This document shows positions 12,973 to 21,109 of a stretch of 30,595 nucleotides of DNA, in pieces; within the stretch, counting starts at the first letter, position 1, and each line of letters begins with the position of its first letter. The stretch is from a virus. Position numbers and translations under genes: made by a program. Location: the IMG/VR virus record IMGVR_UViG_3300046004_000576, positions 1 to 30,595 of that record; one strand, given 5' to 3'. A model generated the notes under the pieces. The model did no database searches. It was given only the letters and a program-made list of their open reading frames with translations, and had not been told where the DNA came from.

Positions 12973-13547
12973 TGAACCCGTTTGCACACTTTGAAGACCA
13001 GTTCGGGCACTTGCGACTGTACGACAACGACGCAGCGCTGCACGTATTCCTAGCTGGCTGGAACAGCGCCATGATGGAGATGATGCAGCGGGTCAACAAG
13101 ATGCCGTTTGGTGACGACACACGGGCCAGCTTTGCGGTGTACTTTCAGAGCCAGATGGTCAATGTGGACGCCATCGAAAAGCCATCACAGCAAGAGCCGT
13201 TTGCATGGGCTGACCTCAATGCGTTGACTGCGCAATTTAACTCAGTGAACTGCGGCACGGCATATCGACTGCCAGGAGAAGGTCGCCAACCACTCTACAC
13301 ATCCCCACCACCCTGCCCGACGTGCGAAGCATTGGCGCGAACCGTGATGCTTGACCAGACATCGCATGACGCACAGCGCAAGCCGACCGATGAAATGGTC
13401 GTGGCCGCTGCGCGAGTGTTGAGTGACCGCCAAGCCGCTGCGTGCAACGTGGATTGTGGCGACATGTGGAAGCTGCATGGCAATGACTTCATTGACGATG
13501 CACGCGCCGCATTGGAAGCCGCCCACGGCATCAAGGAGAACACATGA
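12972..13547 (+). CDS. 191-residue protein, unknown
   Basis: The start at 12972 shares its A with the preceding TGA. The N-terminal part has FLAGWNSAMMEMMQRVNKMP (from about residue 26). The middle is Pro/Ser-rich with CPTCEALA, a possible metal site, and the C-terminal half has AARVLSDRQAAACNVDCGDM and DARAALEAAHG. The pattern of a leading ALHVFLAGWNSA helix and a C-terminal DARAALEAA helix recurs in uncharacterised phage proteins. Function unknown. Confidence 0.72.
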   Translation: MNPFAHFEDQFGHLRLYDNDAALHVFLAGWNSAMMEMMQRVNKMPFGDDTRASFAVYFQSQMVNVDAIEKPSQQEPFAWADLNALTAQFNSVNCGTAYRLPGEGRQPLYTSPPPCPTCEALARTVMLDQTSHDAQRKPTDEMVVAAARVLSDRQAAACNVDCGDMWKLHGNDFIDDARAALEAAHGIKENT

Positions 13548-13777
13548 GCACATTTCACGCACGAGTCAGCGAGGTCACGATTGAGATGGACGGTCTGCAC
13601 ATCACAACCGTGTCAGCACCAAGCACCAGCGAAGCAGCGCCAGATGAGGCGCAGATTGGGGACTTCCACATGAGCTTGTTTACCGCATCGGAATGGATGG
13701 AGATTTCGGCGCTGATCGAAACAGCCATTCGTGAGGTGACTGCTGATGCCACTATCCGCGCCAGAGGCAAAGCATGA
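13544..13777 (+). CDS. 77-residue protein, unknown
   Basis: MSTFHARVSEVTIEMDGLHI is followed by an Ala/Ser-rich loop and a helix, ASEWMEISALIETAIREVTA. The ATG overlaps the preceding stop and the stop overlaps the next ATG. No family recognised; the alternating N-terminal strand and C-terminal helix suggest a small alpha-beta fold. Confidence 0.7.
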   Translation: MSTFHARVSEVTIEMDGLHITTVSAPSTSEAAPDEAQIGDFHMSLFTASEWMEISALIETAIREVTADATIRARGKA

Positions 13778-13983
13778 CCTGCAACCAGAACTGCAACCAA
13801 GGCCGTGCCTGCAACTGTGGTGGCTGGCATGTGTACCCTGTGAACGATCTGCGCGATCACGATCTCAACGGCAATTGCTGGTGCAAGCCAACGCTCGATG
13901 ACGAAGGCTCAGAGCCGATCTGGATTCACAACAGCATGGATGGCCGGGAGGCCTTCGAGACAGGCGACAGAAAGCCGTCCTAG
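13774..13983 (+). CDS. 69-residue Cys-rich protein, probable metal binder
   Basis: Cysteines cluster near the N terminus, CNQNCNQGRACNCGGWH, with two more at NCWCKP around residue 35-37, together six, probably binding zinc. It is the last plus-strand gene. Its TAG stop lies in the palindrome CTAG (13980-13983), whose other strand supplies the stop of the convergent gene. Similar short Cys-rich proteins are common in phage accessory regions without known role. Confidence 0.7.
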   Translation: MTCNQNCNQGRACNCGGWHVYPVNDLRDHDLNGNCWCKPTLDDEGSEPIWIHNSMDGREAFETGDRKPS

Positions 13984-14195
13984 CGCCTGCCAGCCCGTTG
14001 CCTGGCGTTGGTATCAGCCTGCCATTGATCGCGGCATTCAGGGCCGCAGAAGCGCCTGTCGTCGGCCACCACATCCTCGCAGTAGTGGCACATGCCAGTC
14101 GGCTGCAAACGCTGGTGCGGCTCCCTGGCGGTGCGCAGGCAGGCCTCGCGTTCTTGTTCTTCTCGGATGGTTGCTTGGTCGGAAACGTCGGTCAT
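13980..14195 (-). CDS. Small zinc-finger protein (DksA/TraR-like C4)
   Basis: The 71-residue protein has a helical N terminus (TDVSDQATIREEQEREACLR) and a C-terminal finger, CHYCEDVVADDRRFCGPEC (C-x2-C-x11-C-x3-C), then a basic tail, QRAGRR. It resembles short phage TraR/DksA-type proteins that bind RNA polymerase, though the loop is shorter than in DksA. It lies just after the terminator of the late operon and shows no clear ribosome site before ATG 14195, so expression may depend on read-through. Its stop shares CTAG with the convergent gene. Confidence 0.68.
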   Translation of the reverse strand: MTDVSDQATIREEQEREACLRTAREPHQRLQPTGMCHYCEDVVADDRRFCGPECRDQWQADTNARQRAGRR

Positions 14196-14197
14196 AG

Positions 14198-14223
14198 AAA
14201 AAAGCCCGGCACAAAGACCGGGC
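14198..14223 (-). terminator. Rho-independent terminator of the late/lysis operon
   Basis: On the minus strand GCCCGG, an 8-base loop and CCGGGC are followed directly by TTTTTT (14203-14198). Stem and U-tract are textbook quality. It lies just after the holin gene and so ends the long leftward late transcript. Confidence 0.9.
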
Positions 14224-14255
14224 AAGGCTGCCGAAGCAGCTGGAGACAACTGAAA

Positions 14256-14669
14256 TCAGGCTTTCCCTTTGATGCGCTCAAAGGTGCGAAGTCCACCAAG
14301 GCCCAACATGCCGGTCAGCAAGACCATCAGGGTCTCATTGTCGATGGGCGGCAAAGGCGGCACAGAACCGCCACAAACGGCCACCAGCCACGGTAAACCA
14401 GGCTGGAGCAGGAACTGGTACACCAGGCCGAAAACACAAGCCCAGCCGGTTGCTGGACGCCAGCCACCACGGAACATGTCGGTGCCAGCCTCGACCTTGT
14501 TGACCTCAAGCTGGCCAAGCGCCAGTTTGGTCTCTGCGTCCAGCACTGCCAGCTCGCCTTTCTGAGCCAGCTCCATCAGCTTGATCTTGGCGTCTGCGCT
14601 GGCCTGGGGGTCGGGCAGCACTTTCTCCAGGACGGTGCCGATCACGGGGATAAGTGCCTGCCAGATCAT
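14256..14669 (-). CDS. Holin (phage 3TM family)
   Basis: The 137-residue protein matches the Holin_3TM type: an N-terminal hydrophobic helix (IWQALIPVIGTVLEKVLP), a charged amphipathic middle (ASADAKIKLMELAQKGELAV), then two membrane segments (WACVFGLVYQFLLQPGLPWL and LMVLLTGMLGLGGLRTFERI). The conserved GGWRPATGW motif at residues 68-76 is typical of the family. It should form the inner-membrane lesion that releases the endolysin. Start overlaps the endolysin stop (ATGA). Confidence 0.9.
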   Translation of the reverse strand: MIWQALIPVIGTVLEKVLPDPQASADAKIKLMELAQKGELAVLDAETKLALGQLEVNKVEAGTDMFRGGWRPATGWACVFGLVYQFLLQPGLPWLVAVCGGSVPPLPPIDNETLMVLLTGMLGLGGLRTFERIKGKA

Positions 14670-15046
14670 GGGTATGCCTTTCGATCAAGCTCGAAATGTG
14701 GGCCGTCTGGAAAACTTTTCCAATCAGCGCCGCAGACGATTTTGATGTCCAGTTGCTTTGCAGCTTCTTTCATGGCAGCTGCGATCTTGTGATACAGCGG
14801 CCAGTCCCATCGAACTTCACCATCCACCCAAGCCCCAAGATCGACCGCATGGCCGGTGATGTGTCGGCCGTTGAGGGTCTGGCTTGCACCAGACTCATAC
14901 AGCGCCTTCTGTCGCTCAGGAGTGCGTAAGCCTTCCAGGACTGTGAAATCCACTGTGGTGATCTCAATGGCACGCTCGACAACCCTCACCAGGTCATCGT
15001 GCACGCCTTTGAGCCGCTGCTTTGAACGTGCGCCGAGCTTGTACAT
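14666..15046 (-). CDS. Endolysin, M15 L-alanyl-D-glutamate peptidase
   Basis: The 126-residue enzyme is a T5-type M15 peptidase. The zinc site is HITGHAVDLGAW (His62, Asp69) with GPHFEL (His117), matching the HxxGxAxD and H motifs of the family. LEGLRTPERQKALYESGASQ (from about residue 37) fits the substrate region. It should cut the L-Ala-D-Glu peptide bond in peptidoglycan. There is no signal peptide, so release depends on the holin. Confidence 0.94.
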   Translation of the reverse strand: MYKLGARSKQRLKGVHDDLVRVVERAIEITTVDFTVLEGLRTPERQKALYESGASQTLNGRHITGHAVDLGAWVDGEVRWDWPLYHKIAAAMKEAAKQLDIKIVCGADWKSFPDGPHFELDRKAYP

Positions 15047-15054
15047 GCTGATTC

Positions 15055-15243
15055 CTACTTTGCGACGTAATGAATGACTACGACAGGACGGCCACGACCG
15101 CCATGGCTGACGGTGCGAACAGCATCAACAGGAAGACCAGACAAATGCGCAAGGACTGCCTGCTTTGACAGGCCAGTGGCGTCGGCCAGGTCTTTGACCG
15201 TCCTTGGGTTCTCACGAACCATCTGCATGATCTGCTCGCGCAT
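15055..15243 (-). CDS. Small winged-helix/HTH protein inside the lysis cassette
   Basis: The 62-residue protein reads MREQIMQMVRENPRTVKDLA and then ADATGLSKQAVLAHLSGLP, a clear helix-turn-helix, followed by a wing-like hairpin, RTVSHGGRGRPVVVIHYVA. It resembles MarR/ArsR-type winged helices reduced to the core. Its start touches the end of the XhlA-like gene and it lies 8 bases before the endolysin. A DNA-binding protein here could regulate lysis timing; that role is inference. Confidence 0.8.
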   Translation of the reverse strand: MREQIMQMVRENPRTVKDLADATGLSKQAVLAHLSGLPVDAVRTVSHGGRGRPVVVIHYVAK

Positions 15244-15455
15244 CAGTTTTTCCAGTGGCTGGCAACAAATCCAACGAAGGCAGAAAACGCCGATGCGATG
15301 CTCATGCCAATCCAAAGCCCACCCTTGGAGCGATTGGCCAAGGCCAGCAGCTCTTCGAGTTGGCGCTCCATTTTGTCTACCTTGCGATCCATGTCCTGGA
15401 CTTTTTGCCAGAGGACGCCGTACTTCACCAAGTCGATCTCATTCCCATCCGCCAT
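15243..15455 (-). CDS. XhlA-like small membrane protein with coiled coil
   Basis: The 70-residue protein has a heptad-like coiled coil, VLWQKVQDMDRKVDKMERQL (about 14-33), then a basic turn and a C-terminal transmembrane helix, GLWIGMSIASAFSAFVGFVA. This is the layout of the XhlA/haemolysin-type phage proteins that often accompany holins. The ATG at 15455 is chosen because GGAGG lies 8 bases upstream. It might act as a second holin or tune lysis. Confidence 0.75.
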   Translation of the reverse strand: MADGNEIDLVKYGVLWQKVQDMDRKVDKMERQLEELLALANRSKGGLWIGMSIASAFSAFVGFVASHWKN

Positions 15456-15473
15456 GACGTCGGCCTCCAACAC

Positions 15474-15827
15474 TTAGATGCCTTCGCCGGGCGTGACGTA
15501 AATCGTGGTTGCGCCAGATGCCAGGCCGCTGAAAAAGGTGTCTTTGTTGAAGCGCAAGATTTCCACTGCGCCTGGCACCAAGACAATGGCATCCGATGGC
15601 GTGCCAGCCACAGGTGCAACGGCAGCAGCCTGGGCCAGTGCCGCTGTGGGGCCAGTGCCCAAAAACACGGTGTTTGCGCCTGCGTTCACAAAGCGGTACT
15701 GGCCTGTGGCCTGAGGGTTGAACTTCTCATAGACGGGAGCCTGCACGCCGGTGGGCGCTGTGCCTGCGGCAGCGACGACGACTGTCTTGCCTTGTGGATT
15801 GAATGCGATTTGAGAATTAGTAGCCAT
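15474..15827 (-). CDS. 117-residue probable virion decoration or fibre-associated protein
   Basis: The protein is Ala/Gly/Val/Thr-rich and beta-type throughout (TNSQIAFNPQGKTVVVAAAG, YRFVNAGANTVFLGTGPTAA, DAIVLVPGAVEILRF). It resembles small phage structural proteins with a beta-sandwich. It shows a loose likeness to the 111-residue pair at 24081-24761 (VFLGTG..., ILRF..., ending in a polar strand). Its place after the tail fibre and before the lysis genes suggests a late virion or adhesion accessory. GAGG precedes the ATG. Confidence 0.65.
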   Translation of the reverse strand: MATNSQIAFNPQGKTVVVAAAGTAPTGVQAPVYEKFNPQATGQYRFVNAGANTVFLGTGPTAALAQAAAVAPVAGTPSDAIVLVPGAVEILRFNKDTFFSGLASGATTIYVTPGEGI

Positions 15828-15843
15828 TTTTTACCTCACTCCA

Positions 15844-16581
15844 TTAAGGATTTTCAAAAACAAGACCATTGCCAGCATCGTTGAGCCTGACGCGCTTGGT
15901 CACTGTACCAGCAGCGTTGGTCATGATGACGCCTTTTCCGGCAGTGGAAATTTTTAGGTCGTTTGAGTTGACATATACAAGTCTTGTTACACGATCAACT
16001 TGCCACGCAGTGCCCCAGCCGCCGCCAACAATGGTTTCAAACTTAATGTCAACATCGCTGTTCATGTTAAACCGATAGCGCGGTGAGCCATCGTTCATAT
16101 TGAAGTTAAACAGCGGGTTATCAGTCCCTCCGGATGTAGCATTGACGCCTGTGTAATCGCCAGAACTACGGCGAACAGTGACGTCTCCTTCAACAATTTG
16201 ATTGCCGCTAAAAGTCTGACCAGCGTTGGTTATTGCTGCTGTGAAGTTGGCGTCTGGCACTGTCATTACACGAGTCGCACCAGCAGCCGGCCCGGTGACC
16301 TGCAACACACCAGTAGTGCTGTTGCTGCGCACAGATGGCGCAGGGTCGTCCACACCACCCTCAAGGCGTTGCCAAACGCTGCCGTTGAAGGCAGCCCAAT
16401 CTCCAACGTACCAAGTCGAAATTCCATTCAGTGTTGTGCTGCCAGCAACACTGACAACATAGTAGTCTCCCTTTGTGCCAACACTGGAAGTCAGTGTTGG
16501 ACTGTTTGTGCTGGCGTCCCAAGTGCCTTTGTAATTTAGAGCACCAATGGCATTGGTGATTGAAGAAACTGTCTTCAGCAT
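15844..16581 (-). CDS. Tail fibre/spike-like protein
   Basis: The 245-residue protein starts after AAAGGAG. Residues 17-75 (YKGTWDASTNSPTLTSSVGT, GDYYVVSVAGSTTLNGISTW, AAFNGSVWQRLEGG) form a module found in phage tail fibres and spikes. The rest is Gly/Ser/Asn-rich beta sequence (VTVRRSSGDYTGVNATSGGT, YRFNMNSDVDIKFETIVGGG) resembling repeats of a trimeric fibre shaft. It lacks an intramolecular chaperone domain. It lies directly downstream of the tailspike and could be an additional receptor-binding protein. Confidence 0.75.
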   Translation of the reverse strand: MLKTVSSITNAIGALNYKGTWDASTNSPTLTSSVGTKGDYYVVSVAGSTTLNGISTWYVGDWAAFNGSVWQRLEGGVDDPAPSVRSNSTTGVLQVTGPAAGATRVMTVPDANFTAAITNAGQTFSGNQIVEGDVTVRRSSGDYTGVNATSGGTDNPLFNFNMNDGSPRYRFNMNSDVDIKFETIVGGGWGTAWQVDRVTRLVYVNSNDLKISTAGKGVIMTNAAGTVTKRVRLNDAGNGLVFENP

Positions 16582-16592
16582 TTTTCTCTCCT

Positions 16593-18686
16593 TTATGCGG
16601 CAATTGCGCCAAATGATTTCCAAGTACCCGGCGTACCAGCGGTAGTACAAACCCATCCACTGACACCACCAGCAGTGGGTGCAGTGTTCATTACTTTATC
16701 GCCAACAAGCCAATCTCCAGCAACTGGGATAGCAGTTCCATATACGATGATGTTCGTGCGCTCTCTTGCACCATATGTGTATGCGGTGTCAATATAGCCG
16801 CCTTCATAGATGCTCTGTTGAACAGATGGTCTTGTGTCGATGGCGTCCATCACATCGTAAATGCCGGGCCGCCAGACTTGAATGCCGTTTGGGCTATTCG
16901 GTGTCAAATCGATCAAAATGCTGTCCATCACTTGCGAGACATCAGTGATCTTGACCCTGAAAACAAGGCGAGTCCAAGAGGATGTGTTGATGTTGTAGTA
17001 GAACGGCCTGCCGAAGTTTTGCAGACGAATGACGCCAGCGCCTTTGGCCCACAGCACCATCTCGTAGAACTGGCCGACAGCAATTGCTGGTGGAGTAACG
17101 CGACCACCTTCAACAAAGCCGTTCCAGCTGTATGCAGTGCTACCACCCAACGGATCGGTTTCAGTTTGAACGGTCGTTGCGCCGGTCTTGTCCCAAGACG
17201 TTGAGCCAGGAATGTTCCAGTTGACTAGGTAGTTCTTGCCAAAAGCACCGCTTTGCCGCACCGTGTCCATGACGCTGGTGCCCATGATCTGAGCGCCTGA
17301 TACAGCCGGTTCAATCAACGACCCGTTGGCGCGAGAGCCGGTCAGCGCCGTGACAGCATAGGAATAGCCGCCAACATCACTGGTTCGCATGTTGTGCGCG
17401 TTGACATTAGCAGCACCTGCAAAGTGAGTTATGCTGCCACCATACTGACCTTCAACGAACACATCTTGTGCTGTGCCAGTTTCCAGAGCAGCACGGTCAA
17501 ACAATTCGATGCCAGCGTTGTTGGCGTTGCGAACATGCTTGAAATACAACTGTGTGCCAGCCCAAACAACGATTGGCTCTGCGTTGTCCTCCAACCACAA
17601 ACCATCAAACACCACGTTCTCGGCGCTGGTGCCGGGGTTGAAATAAACAGTGTAGTTGTTGCTTTCAATGTCACAGTTGAAGAACATGATGTTGCGGCCA
17701 GCGTTCCCTTGGAACGTGACAGCAGCAGTCGTTGCTCCGCTGATTGACAGTTGACTGAACGAAATGACGTTGTTTGCAGGAAAGGCACTGCCTGCACCGT
17801 TAAACACTACACCGTTCAGCGCAGAATTGATGGTCACATAGTCAAACGCGCCAAGGATCACGCCGCGCAGCAGCAGTCCATATGCGCCGCCCTGAATGTG
17901 GACGCGCATCATGTTCACATGGCTTACAACTTGAGACGGGCCTGGGCCGTCGCCGTCAAACGATATGTTTGCGCCTTGCGTAAAGTAAGCATTGGCTCGA
18001 TTGAATCGAAGGTCTTGCAAGAAAACGCCGATGTGGGATTGGTCAGAAACCAGAAGTCCAGTCCCCGCGTGGTCGATCAGAATCTCAGACGCAATGCCAG
18101 TGTTGAACCGCTTGCCTTCGCCGTACAGCGAAACAGTGATTCCTGTCATGTTGATAGGGGCTGTCGTGCGATATACCCCAACAGGAAAAAACACGTTTCC
18201 TTCATCGGCATCAATCGCCGCTTGGATTGCTGCGGTGTCGTCCGTCACACCATCGCCCACAGCGCCAAAGTCTTTCACACTGACGTACTGCGCCAACTTT
18301 GCTTCCACATTGGTCTGCACTCCACCAATGAACGGAGGATCGTAGACCACAGCATCAGCATTTACGCCACTAACCACAACATCGCTGTAACGCTCCGTCG
18401 CAGACGGTGCACTGTAAACAGCGCTGCCATTGCGATTCATCACACGGATGCTGTAGTCGCTGTTGACGTAAAGGCGTGCAGGCGTTCCGTTGCGAGATGG
18501 ATAACCACCGAGCGTGCGGATTGGCTGAGGTGCTGAGATTGTCAGCGCTGCATCCCAATACACGTTGATCGGGTTGACCTGTGGGTCAAGGTTTGCTTGG
18601 CCAATCCAGACATAACCGGCCTCAAGAGGCTGGCCATCGATGTCCGTGAAGATCGGATAGGTGGGTTGGATGCTGAGTGCGGACAT
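16593..18686 (-). CDS. Tailspike with P22-like head-binding domain and beta-helix
   Basis: This 697-residue protein begins with a P22 tailspike-type head-binding domain (about 1-115: YPIFTDIDGQPLEAGYVWIG, NPINVYWDAALT, QPIRTLGGYPSRNGTPARLY). A pectate lyase-like beta-helix follows, opening with VSVKDFGAVGDGVTDDTAAI at residue 136, then repeated strands. The C terminus has a separate module, GGVSGWVCTTAGTPGTWKS. P22-type spikes bind and cleave O-antigen; the sugar specificity is not readable. It overlaps the ejection gene stop by one base (TAATG), coupling translation to it. Confidence 0.93.
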   Translation of the reverse strand: MSALSIQPTYPIFTDIDGQPLEAGYVWIGQANLDPQVNPINVYWDAALTISAPQPIRTLGGYPSRNGTPARLYVNSDYSIRVMNRNGSAVYSAPSATERYSDVVVSGVNADAVVYDPPFIGGVQTNVEAKLAQYVSVKDFGAVGDGVTDDTAAIQAAIDADEGNVFFPVGVYRTTAPINMTGITVSLYGEGKRFNTGIASEILIDHAGTGLLVSDQSHIGVFLQDLRFNRANAYFTQGANISFDGDGPGPSQVVSHVNMMRVHIQGGAYGLLLRGVILGAFDYVTINSALNGVVFNGAGSAFPANNVISFSQLSISGATTAAVTFQGNAGRNIMFFNCDIESNNYTVYFNPGTSAENVVFDGLWLEDNAEPIVVWAGTQLYFKHVRNANNAGIELFDRAALETGTAQDVFVEGQYGGSITHFAGAANVNAHNMRTSDVGGYSYAVTALTGSRANGSLIEPAVSGAQIMGTSVMDTVRQSGAFGKNYLVNWNIPGSTSWDKTGATTVQTETDPLGGSTAYSWNGFVEGGRVTPPAIAVGQFYEMVLWAKGAGVIRLQNFGRPFYYNINTSSWTRLVFRVKITDVSQVMDSILIDLTPNSPNGIQVWRPGIYDVMDAIDTRPSVQQSIYEGGYIDTAYTYGARERTNIIVYGTAIPVAGDWLVGDKVMNTAPTAGGVSGWVCTTAGTPGTWKSFGAIAA

Positions 18687-21109
18687 TACTGGTTCTCCTG
18701 GTCAAATTGGCGTCCTGTCTGGACAGCGGATTGCAGCCACTGCACTCTCGCGTCCAGGGATTGTGGCAGCTTTGCTGCGTTTGCGAAATCGGCAAATGCT
18801 TTGCTCGCGGCAGTGCGACGGAGCACAGCCTGGCTTGGCTCTGTTTTGGTCGCGGCCTCGATGGCCAGCTTCTGGAAGTCGTCGCTGGCAAATAACTTAC
18901 CGGCAGCTTTCACTGCATCTGCGTTGCCCTTGGACATGAACTGAACAATGTCGGGAGCAACGAAGCCACCGCCAGGGATTGCACTTGCTGCACCTGTGAC
19001 GACGCGTTGAGCTGTCGTGCTTTGCATGACCTTACCGATCAAGCCTTCAGCCTTCATGGCCTCCACCAGCGCCTGGTTGGCCTTTCCGGTGGTGAGCACC
19101 TGGGCGCGTGCGTCGGTGATCCTGCGCGAGATCTCGAACAGGTCGCGCAGCACGGGGTCTGCATCCTTACCAAGGACTTCGATCACCTGCTTGTAGACAG
19201 GTGGGTTAGCACGCAGGCCGCGATATGTCTTGGCGAACTCAGCAAAGCCAAACGCGCCTTCTTGGGCAGCGCGGCCGGAGCTTGCGACGGATGCCAGGGC
19301 CGTGGCGATGGTCTCTTTGCGTAACTCAGGTGGCACGACCTTGATCAGCTTGTTGAACTGCGCCGCGTCGCCCTTGGCTGCCGACTTGATGGCCGACTGC
19401 ATGAGGGTGGCCACGCTGCCGTCGCTCTCTTTGCCAAATGCACCGACGATGCGGTTTTCCAGGGCTTTGCGCTTGGCTGTCAGCAAGTTGGCTGCACGCA
19501 ACTCTTGGCGCAGTGCATCCCCACCGATCTGGCCGACGTTGGTCAGCTGGTCTTCGGCCAAGGCACCATAAAGGCGCTTAAGGTCGCCTGCGGCCATGTT
19601 GCCGTAAGGAGACTCTTTGCCAGCCATTGCTTGGCCGATCAGGTTCTTCTCGCGCAGCAGACGTCCGTAGGTCACGGCAGGGTCTGTGGCCAGCTCGTAG
19701 AGCTTCTTTTCCTGTGCGGACAGGCCTTTTTCACCGACTTCGGCCAGCACGTCGTCGAGCGTTTGCGTCAGGCGAGGAAATTGGACGGTCGCGGTCTTTG
19801 GAATCGTGGCGTCCACACGCTTGTAGATCACGTCGGCATCGTTGAACAGCTGCGTGCGTGTCGTGTTCAGGTTGTCCAGGATGCGCTGAGAAGTTGCGCC
19901 GGGAGCCGGACGGCCCTCAATGAAGGCCGCGTCGAACTGCTGCACCACGTCGTCGGCTTTGCCGATGGCAGTGCGGACGGTATTCACCCAGGCAGCCTCA
20001 GCCTCACCACCGGCAACAGACCGGGTCAGACCAACGGCTGCACGCACCTGCGGGTTGTCGCTGAACACGTCGAACGGCAAGTCCATGCCAAGGCGCTCGG
20101 CTGCGGCACGGGCATCAGGGTTTACCTGGGCAACGTCGGCCAGCTTGGCTTTTGCTGCAGCAGAGCCTGGGCCGCTGCCGGAGGCTTTGCGCACCAGGTC
20201 GCCAACTTCCTCGAAGGCCTCGGTGGCCACCTGGGCCACAGGAGCAGCCTCGGGTGCCATGGCCGTGCCCATCGGTGCGCCAGCAGGGGCCGCAGGAGCA
20301 GGCGGTGCGGCTGGCGCAGGCATTGGCTCAAGCGTTGGCTCAATTCGCGCAGCAGGGGCTGGAGCAGGAGCCGCAGCGGGTGCTCCAGGCGCTGGAGTAA
20401 CCGGACGGCCTGTGGCACGCTGTACGGTACTCCTCACGGCAGGTGCAGCCGATTGCACGGCACGCTGCACGACTTGGCCAGCTCCACCAGCAGCGCCAGC
20501 GGTGACAACCTCTCCAGTGTCAAAGCGGCCACCAGTGCCTGCTTGGGTTGCCTCGATCACGGCCTGAGTGCCAGCACCAGCGGCAACAGCACCTGGAAGC
20601 GTTGTGGCGCGACCAGCAGGGGTGAAGGCCAGCAAGCCGCCAAGAGCACGCGGAATGTCGCCAACCGAGAAACCTGGTGGGATGGCGTACTCTTTCTGGT
20701 CAACAGACGATTTCAGGATGAAATTTCCCTTCGCGTCTTGGCGTGCCTCGATGCCTGGGAAGTTGGCCTTCAAAATCTGCACGGTCTCCTGTGGGTTGGA
20801 AACCAAGGTGCCCAGGGCAGACTTCAGAGAAGCCACGCTCATCTGGTTCAACTCTGGCATGCCAGTCCACTCTGGCAGCGCTTGGGTTTCAGGAGTTGCG
20901 CGTCGTGCGCCGGTGACCATCTCGCCAACGGACTCAAAGAACCCCATCTTCTGAGGTTCAGCTTGGCCGCCGAACTGCGTGGCCATGGCCGCATAGTCGA
21001 CGGCCGGAGCTGCGGCAGGTGCGGGTGCAGGCGCTGCCGAAGCAGGCGCAGCTGGACTGGTAGCCGTGCCACCGAACTGTCGTGCGAGTGCTGCGTAATC
21101 GGTTGCCAT
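18686..21109 (-). CDS. Large ejection (internal virion) protein
   Basis: The 807-residue protein lies just before the tailspike, the place of P22 gp16. The N terminus has two similar motifs, DYAALARQFGG (residues 4-14) and DYAAMATQFGG (38-48), joined by an Ala/Pro linker. A hydrophobic region around 160-200 (LGGLLAFTPAGRATTLPGAV) and a second long Ala/Pro-rich linker (about 235-300) follow. The C-terminal half is helical. Ejection proteins leave the capsid with the DNA and build a conduit through the envelope. The role follows from size, position and composition rather than a catalytic motif. Confidence 0.8.
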   Translation of the reverse strand: MATDYAALARQFGGTATSPAAPASAAPAPAPAAAPAVDYAAMATQFGGQAEPQKMGFFESVGEMVTGARRATPETQALPEWTGMPELNQMSVASLKSALGTLVSNPQETVQILKANFPGIEARQDAKGNFILKSSVDQKEYAIPPGFSVGDIPRALGGLLAFTPAGRATTLPGAVAAGAGTQAVIEATQAGTGGRFDTGEVVTAGAAGGAGQVVQRAVQSAAPAVRSTVQRATGRPVTPAPGAPAAAPAPAPAARIEPTLEPMPAPAAPPAPAAPAGAPMGTAMAPEAAPVAQVATEAFEEVGDLVRKASGSGPGSAAAKAKLADVAQVNPDARAAAERLGMDLPFDVFSDNPQVRAAVGLTRSVAGGEAEAAWVNTVRTAIGKADDVVQQFDAAFIEGRPAPGATSQRILDNLNTTRTQLFNDADVIYKRVDATIPKTATVQFPRLTQTLDDVLAEVGEKGLSAQEKKLYELATDPAVTYGRLLREKNLIGQAMAGKESPYGNMAAGDLKRLYGALAEDQLTNVGQIGGDALRQELRAANLLTAKRKALENRIVGAFGKESDGSVATLMQSAIKSAAKGDAAQFNKLIKVVPPELRKETIATALASVASSGRAAQEGAFGFAEFAKTYRGLRANPPVYKQVIEVLGKDADPVLRDLFEISRRITDARAQVLTTGKANQALVEAMKAEGLIGKVMQSTTAQRVVTGAASAIPGGGFVAPDIVQFMSKGNADAVKAAGKLFASDDFQKLAIEAATKTEPSQAVLRRTAASKAFADFANAAKLPQSLDARVQWLQSAVQTGRQFDQENQ

